NCBI GenBank assembly: GCA_964389545.1
Contig: CAYMDN010000011.1
Coordinates: 1 to 37,655, forward strand
Origin: UMGS1781 sp964389545
Lineage (GTDB): Bacteria > Bacillota > Clostridia > TANB77 > CAG-508
Direction: 5' to 3'
DNA: 37,655 nt
Below are positions 1 through 7,039 of this stretch, in pieces. A program made the translations under genes and the position numbers. The notes below the pieces were generated by a model. The model was not told where the DNA came from. It did no database searches and worked only from the letters and a program-made list of their open reading frames with translations. The first letter of the stretch is position 1. Each line of letters begins with the position of its first letter.

Positions 1-628
1 CCTAACTGCGTGCAAGTGGATAAAATTACAACGAAAGAGTCATGGATGCGTAATAGGATCATTACTTGCAATAGAACGTTCTGATGTATGTTTAATGTTA
101 ATAGATGCAACAGAAGGAGTAACAGATCAAGATGCAAAAATAGCTGGAGAAGCTCATGAAGCAGGTAAAGGTATAATTATAGTTGTAAATAAATGGGATG
201 AAATTGAAAAAGATAATGGTACACTAGAAAAATATAAAAAAGAAGTGTATAATAAGTTAAGTTATTTAAATTATGCACCAATGATTTTTATTTCAGCAAA
301 AACAGGACAAAGAGTGGACAAACTATTTGAGCTTATAAAGAAAGTAGCAAACAACAATGCAATGAGAGTTACAACATCAGTATTAAATCAAGTAATAAAT
401 GAAGCCATTGCTATTGTACAACCACCAACAGACAAAGGAAAAAGATTAAAAATATTATATGCAGTTCAAGCTCAAACTAAACCACCAACATTTATAATAT
501 TTGTAAACAATAAAGATTTGTTTCACTTTTCATATGAGCGTTATTTAGTAAATCAGATTAGAAGTAATTTTGGATTAGAAGGTACACCAATAAGAATTAT
601 TTCAAGAGAAAAAAATAAGGAAGATTAA
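1..628 (+). CDS. der: Ribosome-assembly GTPase Der (EngA), C-terminal part
   Basis: Partial gene, cut by the window start. Der is a double-GTPase that helps mature the 50S ribosomal subunit. Visible are the end of the second G domain, with the G4 motif NKWD and G5 motif FISAKTGQRV, followed by the C-terminal KH-like domain (VQAQTKPPTFIIFVNNKDLFHF, ending ISREKNKED). The first reliable residues are AIERSDVCLMLIDATEG. Upstream of about base 80 the reading frame should give DTAG and an ERYSVIRS-like stretch, but fragments of these appear in different frames, which suggests several small indels at the contig edge rather than a real change. It is followed after 15 bases by plsY and then gpsA, a gene order common in Clostridia. 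Identity is secure; the exact 5' sequence is not. Confidence 0.93.
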   Translation, partial: LTACKWIKLQRKSHGCVIGSLLAIERSDVCLMLIDATEGVTDQDAKIAGEAHEAGKGIIIVVNKWDEIEKDNGTLEKYKKEVYNKLSYLNYAPMIFISAKTGQRVDKLFELIKKVANNNAMRVTTSVLNQVINEAIAIVQPPTDKGKRLKILYAVQAQTKPPTFIIFVNNKDLFHFSYERYLVNQIRSNFGLEGTPIRIISREKNKED

Positions 629-643
629 TAGGAGGTAGAAAAT

Positions 644-1261
644 ATGTCAGCAGAGTATATTTTAGTAGGATTAGTTGCTTATTTACTTGGAAGCATAAAC
701 TTTGCAATAATAATTTGTAAAAGAGTAGCAGGAATAGACATTAGAGAAAAAGGTAGTAAAAATGCAGGAACAACAAATGTATTAAGAACAGTTGGAAAAG
801 GAGCTGCATTACTTACATTAATTTTAGATATTTTAAAAGGAGTAGTTGCTGTTTTATTTGCAATGATAGTTTCTCATATCTGGGAAGACAATGTAGATCC
901 TATAACACTTAATTATTTAGCAGGGTTGATGGCAATATTAGGACATACATTCCCAATATACTATGGATTTAGAGGGGGAAAAGGTGTTGCAACATCACTA
1001 GGAGTATTACTAATTGTTGATTTTAGAATTGGATTAATATGCTTGGCATTTGCTTTAATTATGATAGCGGTTACACGTTGGGTTTCATTCGGATCAATAT
1101 GTGCAGCAATACTATTTCCACTTTTAACAATTGTTTTAGTAGAGGATAGTATGGGAGCAAAAGTAATTAGTGTTATTATGGCATTATTAGTAATATTCAA
1201 TCATAGAACAAATATAGTAAGACTTAGAGAAGGAACGGAAAATAAATTATCGTTCAAATAA
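644..1261 (+). CDS. plsY: Acyl-phosphate:glycerol-3-phosphate acyltransferase PlsY
   Basis: Integral membrane enzyme that moves an acyl group from acyl-phosphate to the sn-1 position of glycerol-3-phosphate, the first step of phospholipid synthesis. The 205-residue protein has the three conserved PlsY loops: GSKNAGTTNVLR (about residues 37-48), GHTFPIYYGFRGGKGVATS (about 99-117), and a C-terminal HRTNIVRLREGTENKL. Five or so hydrophobic helices are visible, and the length is normal. The ATG is preceded by AGGAGGT. The gene lies between der and gpsA; gpsA makes its glycerol-3-phosphate substrate, so the pair probably forms an operon. Confidence 0.97.
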   Translation: MSAEYILVGLVAYLLGSINFAIIICKRVAGIDIREKGSKNAGTTNVLRTVGKGAALLTLILDILKGVVAVLFAMIVSHIWEDNVDPITLNYLAGLMAILGHTFPIYYGFRGGKGVATSLGVLLIVDFRIGLICLAFALIMIAVTRWVSFGSICAAILFPLLTIVLVEDSMGAKVISVIMALLVIFNHRTNIVRLREGTENKLSFK

Positions 1262-1279
1262 AAGTTAAAAGGAGGTTTT

Positions 1280-2266
1280 ATGGCAAAAGTATCAGTAATT
1301 GGTAGTGGAAGTTGGGGAACAGCACTTGCTATTCACCTAGCAAAACAAAATAATGATGTAAAGATGTGGTCTTTTTCACAGTCGGAAGCAGATTTAATAA
1401 ACAAGGAGAGAAAATGTAAATTCTTACCTCAAGCAACTATACCACAAAACATTATATGTACTACAGATTTTAAAGAAGCTATTGAAGGAACAGAAATGAT
1501 TTTAGTTGTTACACCTTCAAAGTTTGTAAGAGACACAGTTAAAAAGTTTAAACAATATGTTACAAATCAATCAATAATAATATGCTCAAAAGGATTTGAA
1601 GAATCTACTTTATATACTCTTGATGAGGTTATAAAAGAAGAACTTCCAAATTCACCTATAGGTGGACTATCGGGACCAAGTCATGCAGAGGAGGTTTCAA
1701 TAGGAATACCTACAGCATTAGTAATAGCATCTAAAGATAAAACTGTTTTAGAAAGCGTTCAAAAGGCTTTTATGAGTGATACTCTTAGAGTGTACACATC
1801 TTATGATATAAAAGGTGCAGAACTTGGTGGAGCATTAAAAAATATAATTGCATTTTGTGCTGGTATTATCACTGGTCAAAATTTAGGAGATAATTCATTT
1901 GCAGCATTGTTAACAAGGGGATTATCAGAAATGTCAAAACTAAATATTGCAATGGGAGCTGAAGATAAAACCATATATGGACTTACAGGACTGGGTGACT
2001 TAATTGTTACATGTATGAGCACACATAGTAGAAACAGAAGAGCAGGAATTCTAATTGGAAGAGGAGCAACAATAGAAGAAGCAAAAGAAGAAATCGGTAT
2101 GACAATAGAAAGTATAGACAATATAAAAACAGCACATACACTAGCAGAAAAATATAATCTTGAAATGCCTATAATAAATGCAGCTTATGATGTTGTTTTT
2201 GGAAACTTAACACCAAAACAGGCAATTTCAGATTTAATGAACAGATCACCAAAGTTTGAAGATTAG
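1280..2266 (+). CDS. gpsA: Glycerol-3-phosphate dehydrogenase [NAD(P)+] GpsA
   Basis: Cytoplasmic enzyme reducing dihydroxyacetone phosphate to sn-glycerol-3-phosphate for membrane lipids. The 328-residue protein starts with the dinucleotide-binding motif GSGSWGTALA and has the family signatures SKGFE, GGLSGPSHAEEV, the catalytic-lysine helix ELGGALKNIIAFCAGI and the substrate-binding stretch GLTGLGDLIVTCMSTHSRNR. The start follows AAAGGAGG with good spacing. It lies 18 bases after plsY and feeds it. Length and motifs are complete. Confidence 0.98.
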   Translation: MAKVSVIGSGSWGTALAIHLAKQNNDVKMWSFSQSEADLINKERKCKFLPQATIPQNIICTTDFKEAIEGTEMILVVTPSKFVRDTVKKFKQYVTNQSIIICSKGFEESTLYTLDEVIKEELPNSPIGGLSGPSHAEEVSIGIPTALVIASKDKTVLESVQKAFMSDTLRVYTSYDIKGAELGGALKNIIAFCAGIITGQNLGDNSFAALLTRGLSEMSKLNIAMGAEDKTIYGLTGLGDLIVTCMSTHSRNRRAGILIGRGATIEEAKEEIGMTIESIDNIKTAHTLAEKYNLEMPIINAAYDVVFGNLTPKQAISDLMNRSPKFED

Positions 2267-2293
2267 AATGATATTAGAAAGGAATGAAATAAT

Positions 2294-2773
2294 ATGGGAT
2301 TTTTTAGTGATATAGGAAAGAAAACAACTGAAACAGCAGACAAAATTGCAAAGGAAACAAAATTAAAAAGAAAAATTAGTGATAACAAAGAAAAAATAGT
2401 AAAACAATATGGTTTAATGGGAAAAAAAGCATATGAGGCTTATAAAAATGGAGCACAACCAGCACTAGAAGAAGATTATACACAAATTGATACTTGGTTT
2501 AATGAAAATGAAGAAGCAAGATTAGAAATTTTAAAATTAAATCAAAAGAAAGTATGTTCAAATTGTGCTACAGAAATAATGAATAACGTTTCATTCTGTC
2601 CAAAATGTGGTCAAAAACAAGAGACAGCTACAACTACAACAGAATCAACAGTAACAACTACTACAACTACTACAACTACTACAACTCCTGCTGAAACAAA
2701 AACAGAAACAACTACAACAGAAACATCAGCACCGGAGAAAGTAGATATTGATAGTGATATAACAAATACTTAA
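2294..2773 (+). CDS. Zinc-ribbon protein with Thr-rich tail
   Basis: 159 residues of unknown function. The first ~90 residues are charged and helical (MGFFSDIGKKTTETADKIAK onward), with no signal peptide. A C4 zinc ribbon follows (CSNCATEIMNNVSFCPKCG, about residues 88-106). The last ~50 residues are low-complexity Thr/Glu, with a run of twelve Thr coded by a 9-base tandem repeat. It begins 27 bases after gpsA behind GAAAGGAATG, so it may be read with that operon, and it ends just before a strong hairpin terminator. Similar 'zinc-ribbon plus helical N-terminus' proteins are common in Firmicutes without a known role. Confidence 0.75.
   Translation: MGFFSDIGKKTTETADKIAKETKLKRKISDNKEKIVKQYGLMGKKAYEAYKNGAQPALEEDYTQIDTWFNENEEARLEILKLNQKKVCSNCATEIMNNVSFCPKCGQKQETATTTTESTVTTTTTTTTTTTPAETKTETTTTETSAPEKVDIDSDITNT
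2654..2686 (+). repeat. 9-base tandem repeat (ACAACTACT), 3.7 copies
   Basis: Three full copies and one partial copy of ACAACTACT run without mismatch and encode Thr-Thr-Thr. Because the unit is 9 bases, copy-number change would lengthen or shorten the poly-Thr tail without a frameshift. Confidence 0.95.
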
Positions 2774-3055
2774 TTAATAAGGATACCTTTCATAAAGGTA
2801 TCTTATTATTTTGTCTGCATTATAATCAGTCACGTTAATAAAAAAGCCTTTATCCAAGCTAACCCACATTGTTATTTCATATTTATCTGTATTGTCAATA
2901 AAAACGCCGATTAAATCAATACTTTCAATAGGATTTTCAAATTTAGCTTCATATTTTAAATCATTACTCAAAAATATATTACAATTAAAGAACTGATCAA
3001 GAAATCGTTTGATTTCATTTTGTTTATTACTATACAAATTTATTAATACTTCCAT
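2774..3055 (-). CDS. Small hypothetical protein
   Basis: 93 residues, not recognised. I chose the ATG at 3055 because GAAGGTG lies just upstream; a TTG five codons earlier overlaps that site. The protein looks soluble and mixed alpha/beta, starting MEVLINLYSNKQNEIKRFLD and ending DYNADKIIRYLYERYPY. No signal peptide or membrane segment is visible. It is convergent with the gpsA cluster, and its last codons form the hairpin terminator of that cluster. Base composition matches the native genes. Confidence 0.6.
   Translation of the reverse strand: MEVLINLYSNKQNEIKRFLDQFFNCNIFLSNDLKYEAKFENPIESIDLIGVFIDNTDKYEITMWVSLDKGFFINVTDYNADKIIRYLYERYPY
2782..2813 (+). terminator. Rho-independent terminator of the gpsA region, inside the convergent gene
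   Basis: Perfect 9-bp stem GATACCTTT / AAAGGTATC with a CAT loop, followed by TTATTATTTTG. It ends plus-strand transcription. The hairpin lies within the last codons of the minus-strand gene at 2774-3055, so the two genes share this DNA. Confidence 0.85.
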
Positions 3056-3166
3056 TGTATTCACCTTCAAATTTTTATTATATTAATATTATTTGTTTGA
3101 CTAATTAAGATATACATAGGAATAATAGCCAGAATTTTGGAAATACTGTGTACCAGGTGAATTATT

Positions 3167-3982
3167 GTGAAAAAATATATTAATATTGTATTTTTACTAT
3201 TTTTTGGAATTATTCTAACAGGATGCGGAAATAAAGAAGATAGTAAAAATGAAAAAATAAAAACAGAAATAGATTATCTAGCAACAGAAATATTTAGTTT
3301 ATCAAACTCATTAAATAATATTCCATCTAATATAGAGTTATTGCCTAAAGAAGTTGAGATAAAAAATGAAGAATCAAATTCAGAAGAAAATAAGCAAGAT
3401 GAAGGTAATAGCGAAAAAGAAGAAGAGCCAATTCAATCAGTTGAATTATCCAATGCAAGTGTATTAAACAGTGAACTAAAAATAGATTGGGAAAAAGCAA
3501 AAATAGATATAGAGCAAATAAATAGTATATGGAGTATTATCAATATTGATTTAAAAAATGCAAAAGTTGCAGACAATGATTTACAAGAATTTAATGATAC
3601 ATTAAATTTAACAATTATATCTATAAAAAATGAAGAACAAATAAATGCAATAGATAATATATGCAAACTATATTCTTTTATACCTACATTTTACGAATAT
3701 ATGTCAGTAGATGCTCAAAGTAAAGTAAGTGCAAGAGCAAAAAATGAATTACTAAAAGCATGTAATTCTGTAAACAAAAACGAATGGGAAAGTGTAGATC
3801 AATATATAATCAATGCAGAAAATGAATACTTAGAGTTAAATAATCAAAATACAGGAAGTAATAACAAAAATTTCAACGTGGAGAAAATACAAACATTGGT
3901 AAAAAATCTTAGAAATACAACAACTTTAAAGGATAAAGAACTATTTTTTATGCACTATAAAATTATAATAGAAAACATATAA
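3167..3982 (+). CDS. Putative lipoprotein, helical
   Basis: 271 residues of unknown function. A Lys-Lys N-terminus, a hydrophobic stretch and the lipobox LTGC (Cys20) mark it as a membrane-anchored lipoprotein. Residues 45-75 are Glu/Asn/Ser-rich and probably disordered; the rest is charged and mostly helical (WEKAKIDIEQINSIWSIINI). I start it at GTG 3167, six bases after AGGTGA. It stands alone between the gene pair at 2-3 kb and the recombinase gene. Confidence 0.8.
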   Translation: MKKYINIVFLLFFGIILTGCGNKEDSKNEKIKTEIDYLATEIFSLSNSLNNIPSNIELLPKEVEIKNEESNSEENKQDEGNSEKEEEPIQSVELSNASVLNSELKIDWEKAKIDIEQINSIWSIINIDLKNAKVADNDLQEFNDTLNLTIISIKNEEQINAIDNICKLYSFIPTFYEYMSVDAQSKVSARAKNELLKACNSVNKNEWESVDQYIINAENEYLELNNQNTGSNNKNFNVEKIQTLVKNLRNTTTLKDKELFFMHYKIIIENI

Positions 3983-4104
3983 TTTCCATAATTTCCAAAT
4001 AAAAAAATAAATTTAAAAAATATAATAAAAATCTATTTACTTTTTTTGATTAATTTGATATAACTATAACCATAATGATTATGTATACAGAAAAGGAGCT
4101 AAAA

Positions 4105-4986
4105 ATGGAAAAGGAAATATCAAATTTTTTAAACTTTATCAAAGAAGATAAAAAGCTGTCTGACAATACATTTCAATCTTACAAAAGAGACATACTACAA
4201 TTTAAAGAATATGTAGAGACAAATAATTTAGATTATAAAGAAATAAAACAAAAAGAAATAGATGATTATTTAAACAGTCTAAAAGAAATGGGTAAAAAAC
4301 CTTCAACAGTTCTAAGACATTTAGCATCAATCAGATTATTTTATCAATATCAAGTAAGAAGCAAGGTTCTTACTTTAGATCCTACTTTTGGAATTCAATC
4401 ACCAAAAATAGAAAAAAGAAAACCAAGTATATTAACATCTCAAGAGGTTAACCTTTTATTAGACCAACCAAATGGAGAAGATTTAAAGAGTATAAGAGAT
4501 AAAGCTATGCTTGAAATAGCATATGCAACAGGAATGAGAGTTACAGAAATTATATCTTTAAATATAGAAGATGTTGATTTAGCAAATTCTTGTGTAGTAT
4601 GTAAAAATGCTAACAAACAAAGAATTATTCCATTAGGAAAACTAGCATTAAAAGCATTAAAAGAATATATGAACAAAGCAAGAGAGTTCTTAATTAAGAG
4701 TGAAGATGAAAAAGCATTATTTGTAAATATAAATGGTAAAAGATTAACAAGACAAGGATTCTGGAAAATTATAAAATATTATCAAGAGCAAGCACACATA
4801 ACAAAAGATATTACACCACACGTTTTAAGACATTCTTTTGCAACACACTTACTACAAAATGGTGCAGATTTAAAATCAATACAAACAATGTTAGGACATT
4901 CTGATATTTCATCAACACAAGTATATATGCAATTTCAAGATGATGGAATAAAAAATATTTACAAGAAGGCTCATCCAAGAGCATAA
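4105..4986 (+). CDS. xerD: Site-specific tyrosine recombinase, XerD type
   Basis: 293 residues, the usual length for XerC/XerD, which resolve chromosome dimers at dif. The N-terminal SAM-like DNA-binding domain covers residues 1-95. The catalytic set is complete: Arg145 (ATGMRVTEI), Lys167, His239 and Arg242 (HVLRH), His265 (LGHSDISSTQ) and the nucleophile Tyr274. The C-terminus HPRA is typical of XerD. The start at 4105 is chosen because AAAGGAG ends eight bases upstream; an in-frame ATG at 4075 has no such site. A terminator follows at 5009. XerC cannot be fully excluded. Confidence 0.85.
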   Translation: MEKEISNFLNFIKEDKKLSDNTFQSYKRDILQFKEYVETNNLDYKEIKQKEIDDYLNSLKEMGKKPSTVLRHLASIRLFYQYQVRSKVLTLDPTFGIQSPKIEKRKPSILTSQEVNLLLDQPNGEDLKSIRDKAMLEIAYATGMRVTEIISLNIEDVDLANSCVVCKNANKQRIIPLGKLALKALKEYMNKAREFLIKSEDEKALFVNINGKRLTRQGFWKIIKYYQEQAHITKDITPHVLRHSFATHLLQNGADLKSIQTMLGHSDISSTQVYMQFQDDGIKNIYKKAHPRA

Positions 4987-5008
4987 CTACCAATAAATAT
5001 AAACGAAG

Positions 5009-5033
5009 GAACGATAGAAATATCGTTCTTTTT
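5009..5033 (+). terminator. Terminator after the XerD gene
   Basis: Stem GAACGATA / TATCGTTC with a GAAA tetraloop, followed by TTTTT. It closes the recombinase transcript before the YneA-like promoter. Confidence 0.9.
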
Positions 5034-5071
5034 GTGTGCTTTAAAAAAAGAAAATTTTTTTAAAAAAAGTA

Positions 5072-5100
5072 TTGACAATTACCAAACAAACGTTTATAAT
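5072..5100 (+). promoter_or_regulatory. Sigma-A promoter of the YneA-like gene
   Basis: A consensus TTGACA (5072-5077) and TATAAT (5095-5100) are separated by exactly 17 bases. Such a perfect promoter suits a gene held off by a repressor. Confidence 0.85.
5083..5096 (+). promoter_or_regulatory. LexA-box-like site 1
   Basis: CAAACAAACGTTTA matches the Bacillus LexA consensus CGAACRNRYGTTYC at 12 of 14 positions. It lies between and overlaps the -35/-10 elements, where a bound repressor would block RNA polymerase. Confidence 0.6.
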
Positions 5101-5113
5101 ATATTCAAATAAG

Positions 5114-5127
5114 CGAACATACATTCG
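5114..5127 (+). promoter_or_regulatory. LexA-box-like site 2
   Basis: CGAACATACATTCG matches CGAACRNRYGTTYC except at the G of GTT and the final base. It sits inside the palindrome GCGAA-N6-TTCGC, 14 bases after the -10 element and just before the ribosome site. Confidence 0.65.
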
Positions 5128-5142
5128 CGGGAGGTAATATAT

Positions 5143-5439
5143 ATGAAAATAGTAAATGTAAAGAAATTTGTAAGAAGTATTATAGTATTAGTTGTAGTAA
5201 TATTTGGATTATTATCAATATTCTCAAAAGGAGCATTATCATATAAAGATGTGGAATATACAAGTATATATGTTGATTATGGAGATACACTATGGAATAT
5301 AGCAGAGAGACAAAAACAATCAAATGAATATTATAAAAAAAGAGATGTTAGAGATATTATTGCAGATATAAAAAGAGTAAATAATCTTTCTTCTAGTGAG
5401 TTACAAATTTCACAGGAATTAAGAATACCAACAATTTAG
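5143..5439 (+). CDS. yneA: YneA-like cell-division suppressor (TM plus LysM)
   Basis: 98 residues. One membrane helix near the N-terminus (IIVLVVVIFGLLSIF) is followed by a single LysM-like domain (YVDYGDTLWNIAERQ ... INNLSSSELQISQELRIPTI-type ending). This is the architecture of YneA, the SOS-induced inhibitor of septation in Bacillus and relatives. The upstream promoter carries two LexA-box-like sites, which supports SOS control. Unlike Bacillus, no lexA gene is adjacent. The ATG follows GGGAGG. Without the operator sites it could be any small LysM wall-binding protein, so the name is an inference from architecture plus regulation. Confidence 0.7.
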   Translation: MKIVNVKKFVRSIIVLVVVIFGLLSIFSKGALSYKDVEYTSIYVDYGDTLWNIAERQKQSNEYYKKRDVRDIIADIKRVNNLSSSELQISQELRIPTI

Positions 5440-5450
5440 GCTACTGTAAT

Positions 5451-5486
5451 AAAGGAGATAATATTGGCTATAACATTATCTCCTTT
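5451..5486. terminator. Shared terminator between convergent genes
   Basis: Perfect 12-bp stem AAAGGAGATAAT / ATTATCTCCTTT with a 12-base loop, between the YneA-like gene and the minus-strand recombinase gene. It probably ends transcription from the plus side. Confidence 0.75.
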
Positions 5487-5494
5487 AATATAAT

Positions 5495-6478
5495 TTATAA
5501 ATCAGCTAGAGGATTACTTTCAACAGCATCTCTAACACGTTCATCATTAACATGAGTATAAATCTCAGTTGTTGAAATACTTTCATGACCTAATAATTCT
5601 TGCAAAGCTCTTATATCTACATTACCATATTGATACATAAGAGTGGCTGCAGTATGACGTAATTTATGAGTAGAATATTTTCTAGTATCTAATCCAGCTT
5701 TTTGAAGTTCATTTTTAACAATTTGTTGAACCATTCTATTACTAATTCTTTCTTTTCGTTCACTTAGGAATAACGCGTCACGAGAATCAGATTTAACACT
5801 ATCATGAGGTCTAACAGAAAGATAATCATTAACAGCCTTTAAACAAGCTTTATTTAAGAAAATAGTGCGTTCCTTGTTGCCTTTTCCTATAACTGTCATC
5901 TTTGATTCTGAAAAATCTATATCTTTTATATTAATATTAACTAATTCAGATAAACGCATTCCACAATTTAAAAATAAAGTAATAATTGCATAATCCCTAA
6001 CATTATTTCTACTATCAGTATTTATAGTAACATCTAACAGCTTTTTACTATCATCTAATGATAAATATTTTGGCATACGTTTTCCTAGTTTTGGAGTTTC
6101 TAAGTCTAATGCAGGATTATTATCAATTAATTTTGCTTTAGAAGAAAGATATTTAAAAAAAATTCTAATACTAGAGATTTTTCTTGCACGAGTAGCAGGA
6201 GAACTTTTCAAATTTGTTGCCATATATGAAATATATGCATGAATATCTGCCAATTGAATTTTATTAATAGTTGATATATCCATCTTACTAATATCTACAT
6301 CTTTAAAATCTTGAGCTTTAGTAAGTTTATAATGAATAGATATGAACTTAAGAAAATTAGCCAAATCATAATTGTATTCTTTAATACTATTTGGCGATTT
6401 ATTTAATATTGTAACATTATAATCTAAAAAGTTATTTAAAAAATCTGGATTATCTTCACGATTAATCATATCAATCAT
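5495..6478 (-). CDS. Tyrosine recombinase / phage-integrase family
   Basis: 327 residues, XerC/XerD-like with an N-terminal SAM-like domain (about 8-120) and a full catalytic domain: Arg175 (NCGMRLSEL), Lys199 (GKGNKERTI), His271 and Arg274 (HKLRH), His298 (LGHESISTTEIY) and Tyr307. AAAGGAAGG precedes ATG 6478; the ATG three codons later is also possible. It is slightly longer than housekeeping Xer proteins. With the XerD-type gene 1 kb away this could be the XerC partner, but no phage or transposon genes flank it, so its target cannot be told. Confidence 0.85.
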   Translation of the reverse strand: MIDMINREDNPDFLNNFLDYNVTILNKSPNSIKEYNYDLANFLKFISIHYKLTKAQDFKDVDISKMDISTINKIQLADIHAYISYMATNLKSSPATRARKISSIRIFFKYLSSKAKLIDNNPALDLETPKLGKRMPKYLSLDDSKKLLDVTINTDSRNNVRDYAIITLFLNCGMRLSELVNINIKDIDFSESKMTVIGKGNKERTIFLNKACLKAVNDYLSVRPHDSVKSDSRDALFLSERKERISNRMVQQIVKNELQKAGLDTRKYSTHKLRHTAATLMYQYGNVDIRALQELLGHESISTTEIYTHVNDERVRDAVESNPLADL

Positions 6479-6607
6479 TCCTTCCTTTACATATTTATAT
6501 ACTATAAATCTAAAATTTTAAAGAGATTTTTATAAAAAAATAGGATTATTAATGTATAAAGATTTTATATAATACTCTCTAAATTAGAACTTTATTTGGT
6601 TTTGTGG

Positions 6608-6613
6608 TATAAT
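6608..6613 (+). promoter_or_regulatory. Extended -10 promoter of the 84-residue membrane protein gene
   Basis: TGGTATAAT is an extended -10 element; the -35 region is weak (TTAGAA with an 18-base gap). It lies 32 bases before the start codon. Confidence 0.6.
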
Positions 6614-6645
6614 AAAGATACAATATCTATATGGAGGTGCCGAGC

Positions 6646-6900
6646 ATGAAAATGAATCGGACTATCAATGTTTTGAGCGGACTCGCTCTGATCATCCTGG
6701 GGATCCATCTTATGGTGGCCCACTTTAACAAAGTTTTGCCCTTTGGCATTCAGCTGTCCTACGAGACGTCCAGCATTGGACTCACAATTTGGACCATCTG
6801 GGCCTATTGCGGTTGGTTCTTCGGTGCTTGCGCCATTGTCGCTGGTCTCTTCAAAATCTTTGACCGGCAGATCAACCGCTATATCGACACTTTGCTGTGA
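6646..6900 (+). CDS. Small membrane protein in a G+C-rich single-gene cassette
   Basis: 84 residues, not recognised. Two hydrophobic segments are visible (VLSGLALIILGIHLMVA and WAYCGWFFGACAIVAGLF), ending in a basic DRQINRYID tail. I start it at ATG 6646 behind GGAGGTG; the in-frame ATG at 6631 overlaps that ribosome site. The DNA is about half G+C by eye and uses codons such as CTG, ATC, GCC and CGG (6658 and 6865), unlike the A+T-rich genes around it. With its own promoter and terminator it looks like a gene acquired as one unit. Confidence 0.7.
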   Translation: MKMNRTINVLSGLALIILGIHLMVAHFNKVLPFGIQLSYETSSIGLTIWTIWAYCGWFFGACAIVAGLFKIFDRQINRYIDTLL

Positions 6901-6913
6901 AGAGGGGAGCATG

Positions 6914-6939
6914 AGAGCACGCGTGAGCGGGCTCTTTTG
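6914..6939 (+). terminator. Terminator of the G+C-rich cassette
   Basis: AGAGC-A-CGC / GCG-G-GCTCT with a GTGA (GNRA-type) tetraloop and one A/G mismatch, followed by TTT and GC-TTTG. It closes the 84-residue gene. Confidence 0.7.
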
Positions 6940-7039
6940 CTTTGTTTATAAATAATAAAAAAAGTAATAAAAAATAGTTCATTTATATAAATATGTGTTA
7001 TAATATTTTAGTAAAAAATATTAAGAAAGGAAGATTTTA

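Noticed and set aside
2654..2686. CRISPR-like array at the short tandem repeat
   Set aside because: The unit is 9 bases, has no spacers and codes for Thr, so it is a coding microsatellite.
6743..6955. Open frames overlapping the G+C-rich membrane protein gene on both strands
   Set aside because: G+C-rich DNA yields chance open frames; the frame at 6646 has the ribosome site, promoter, terminator and membrane-helix pattern.
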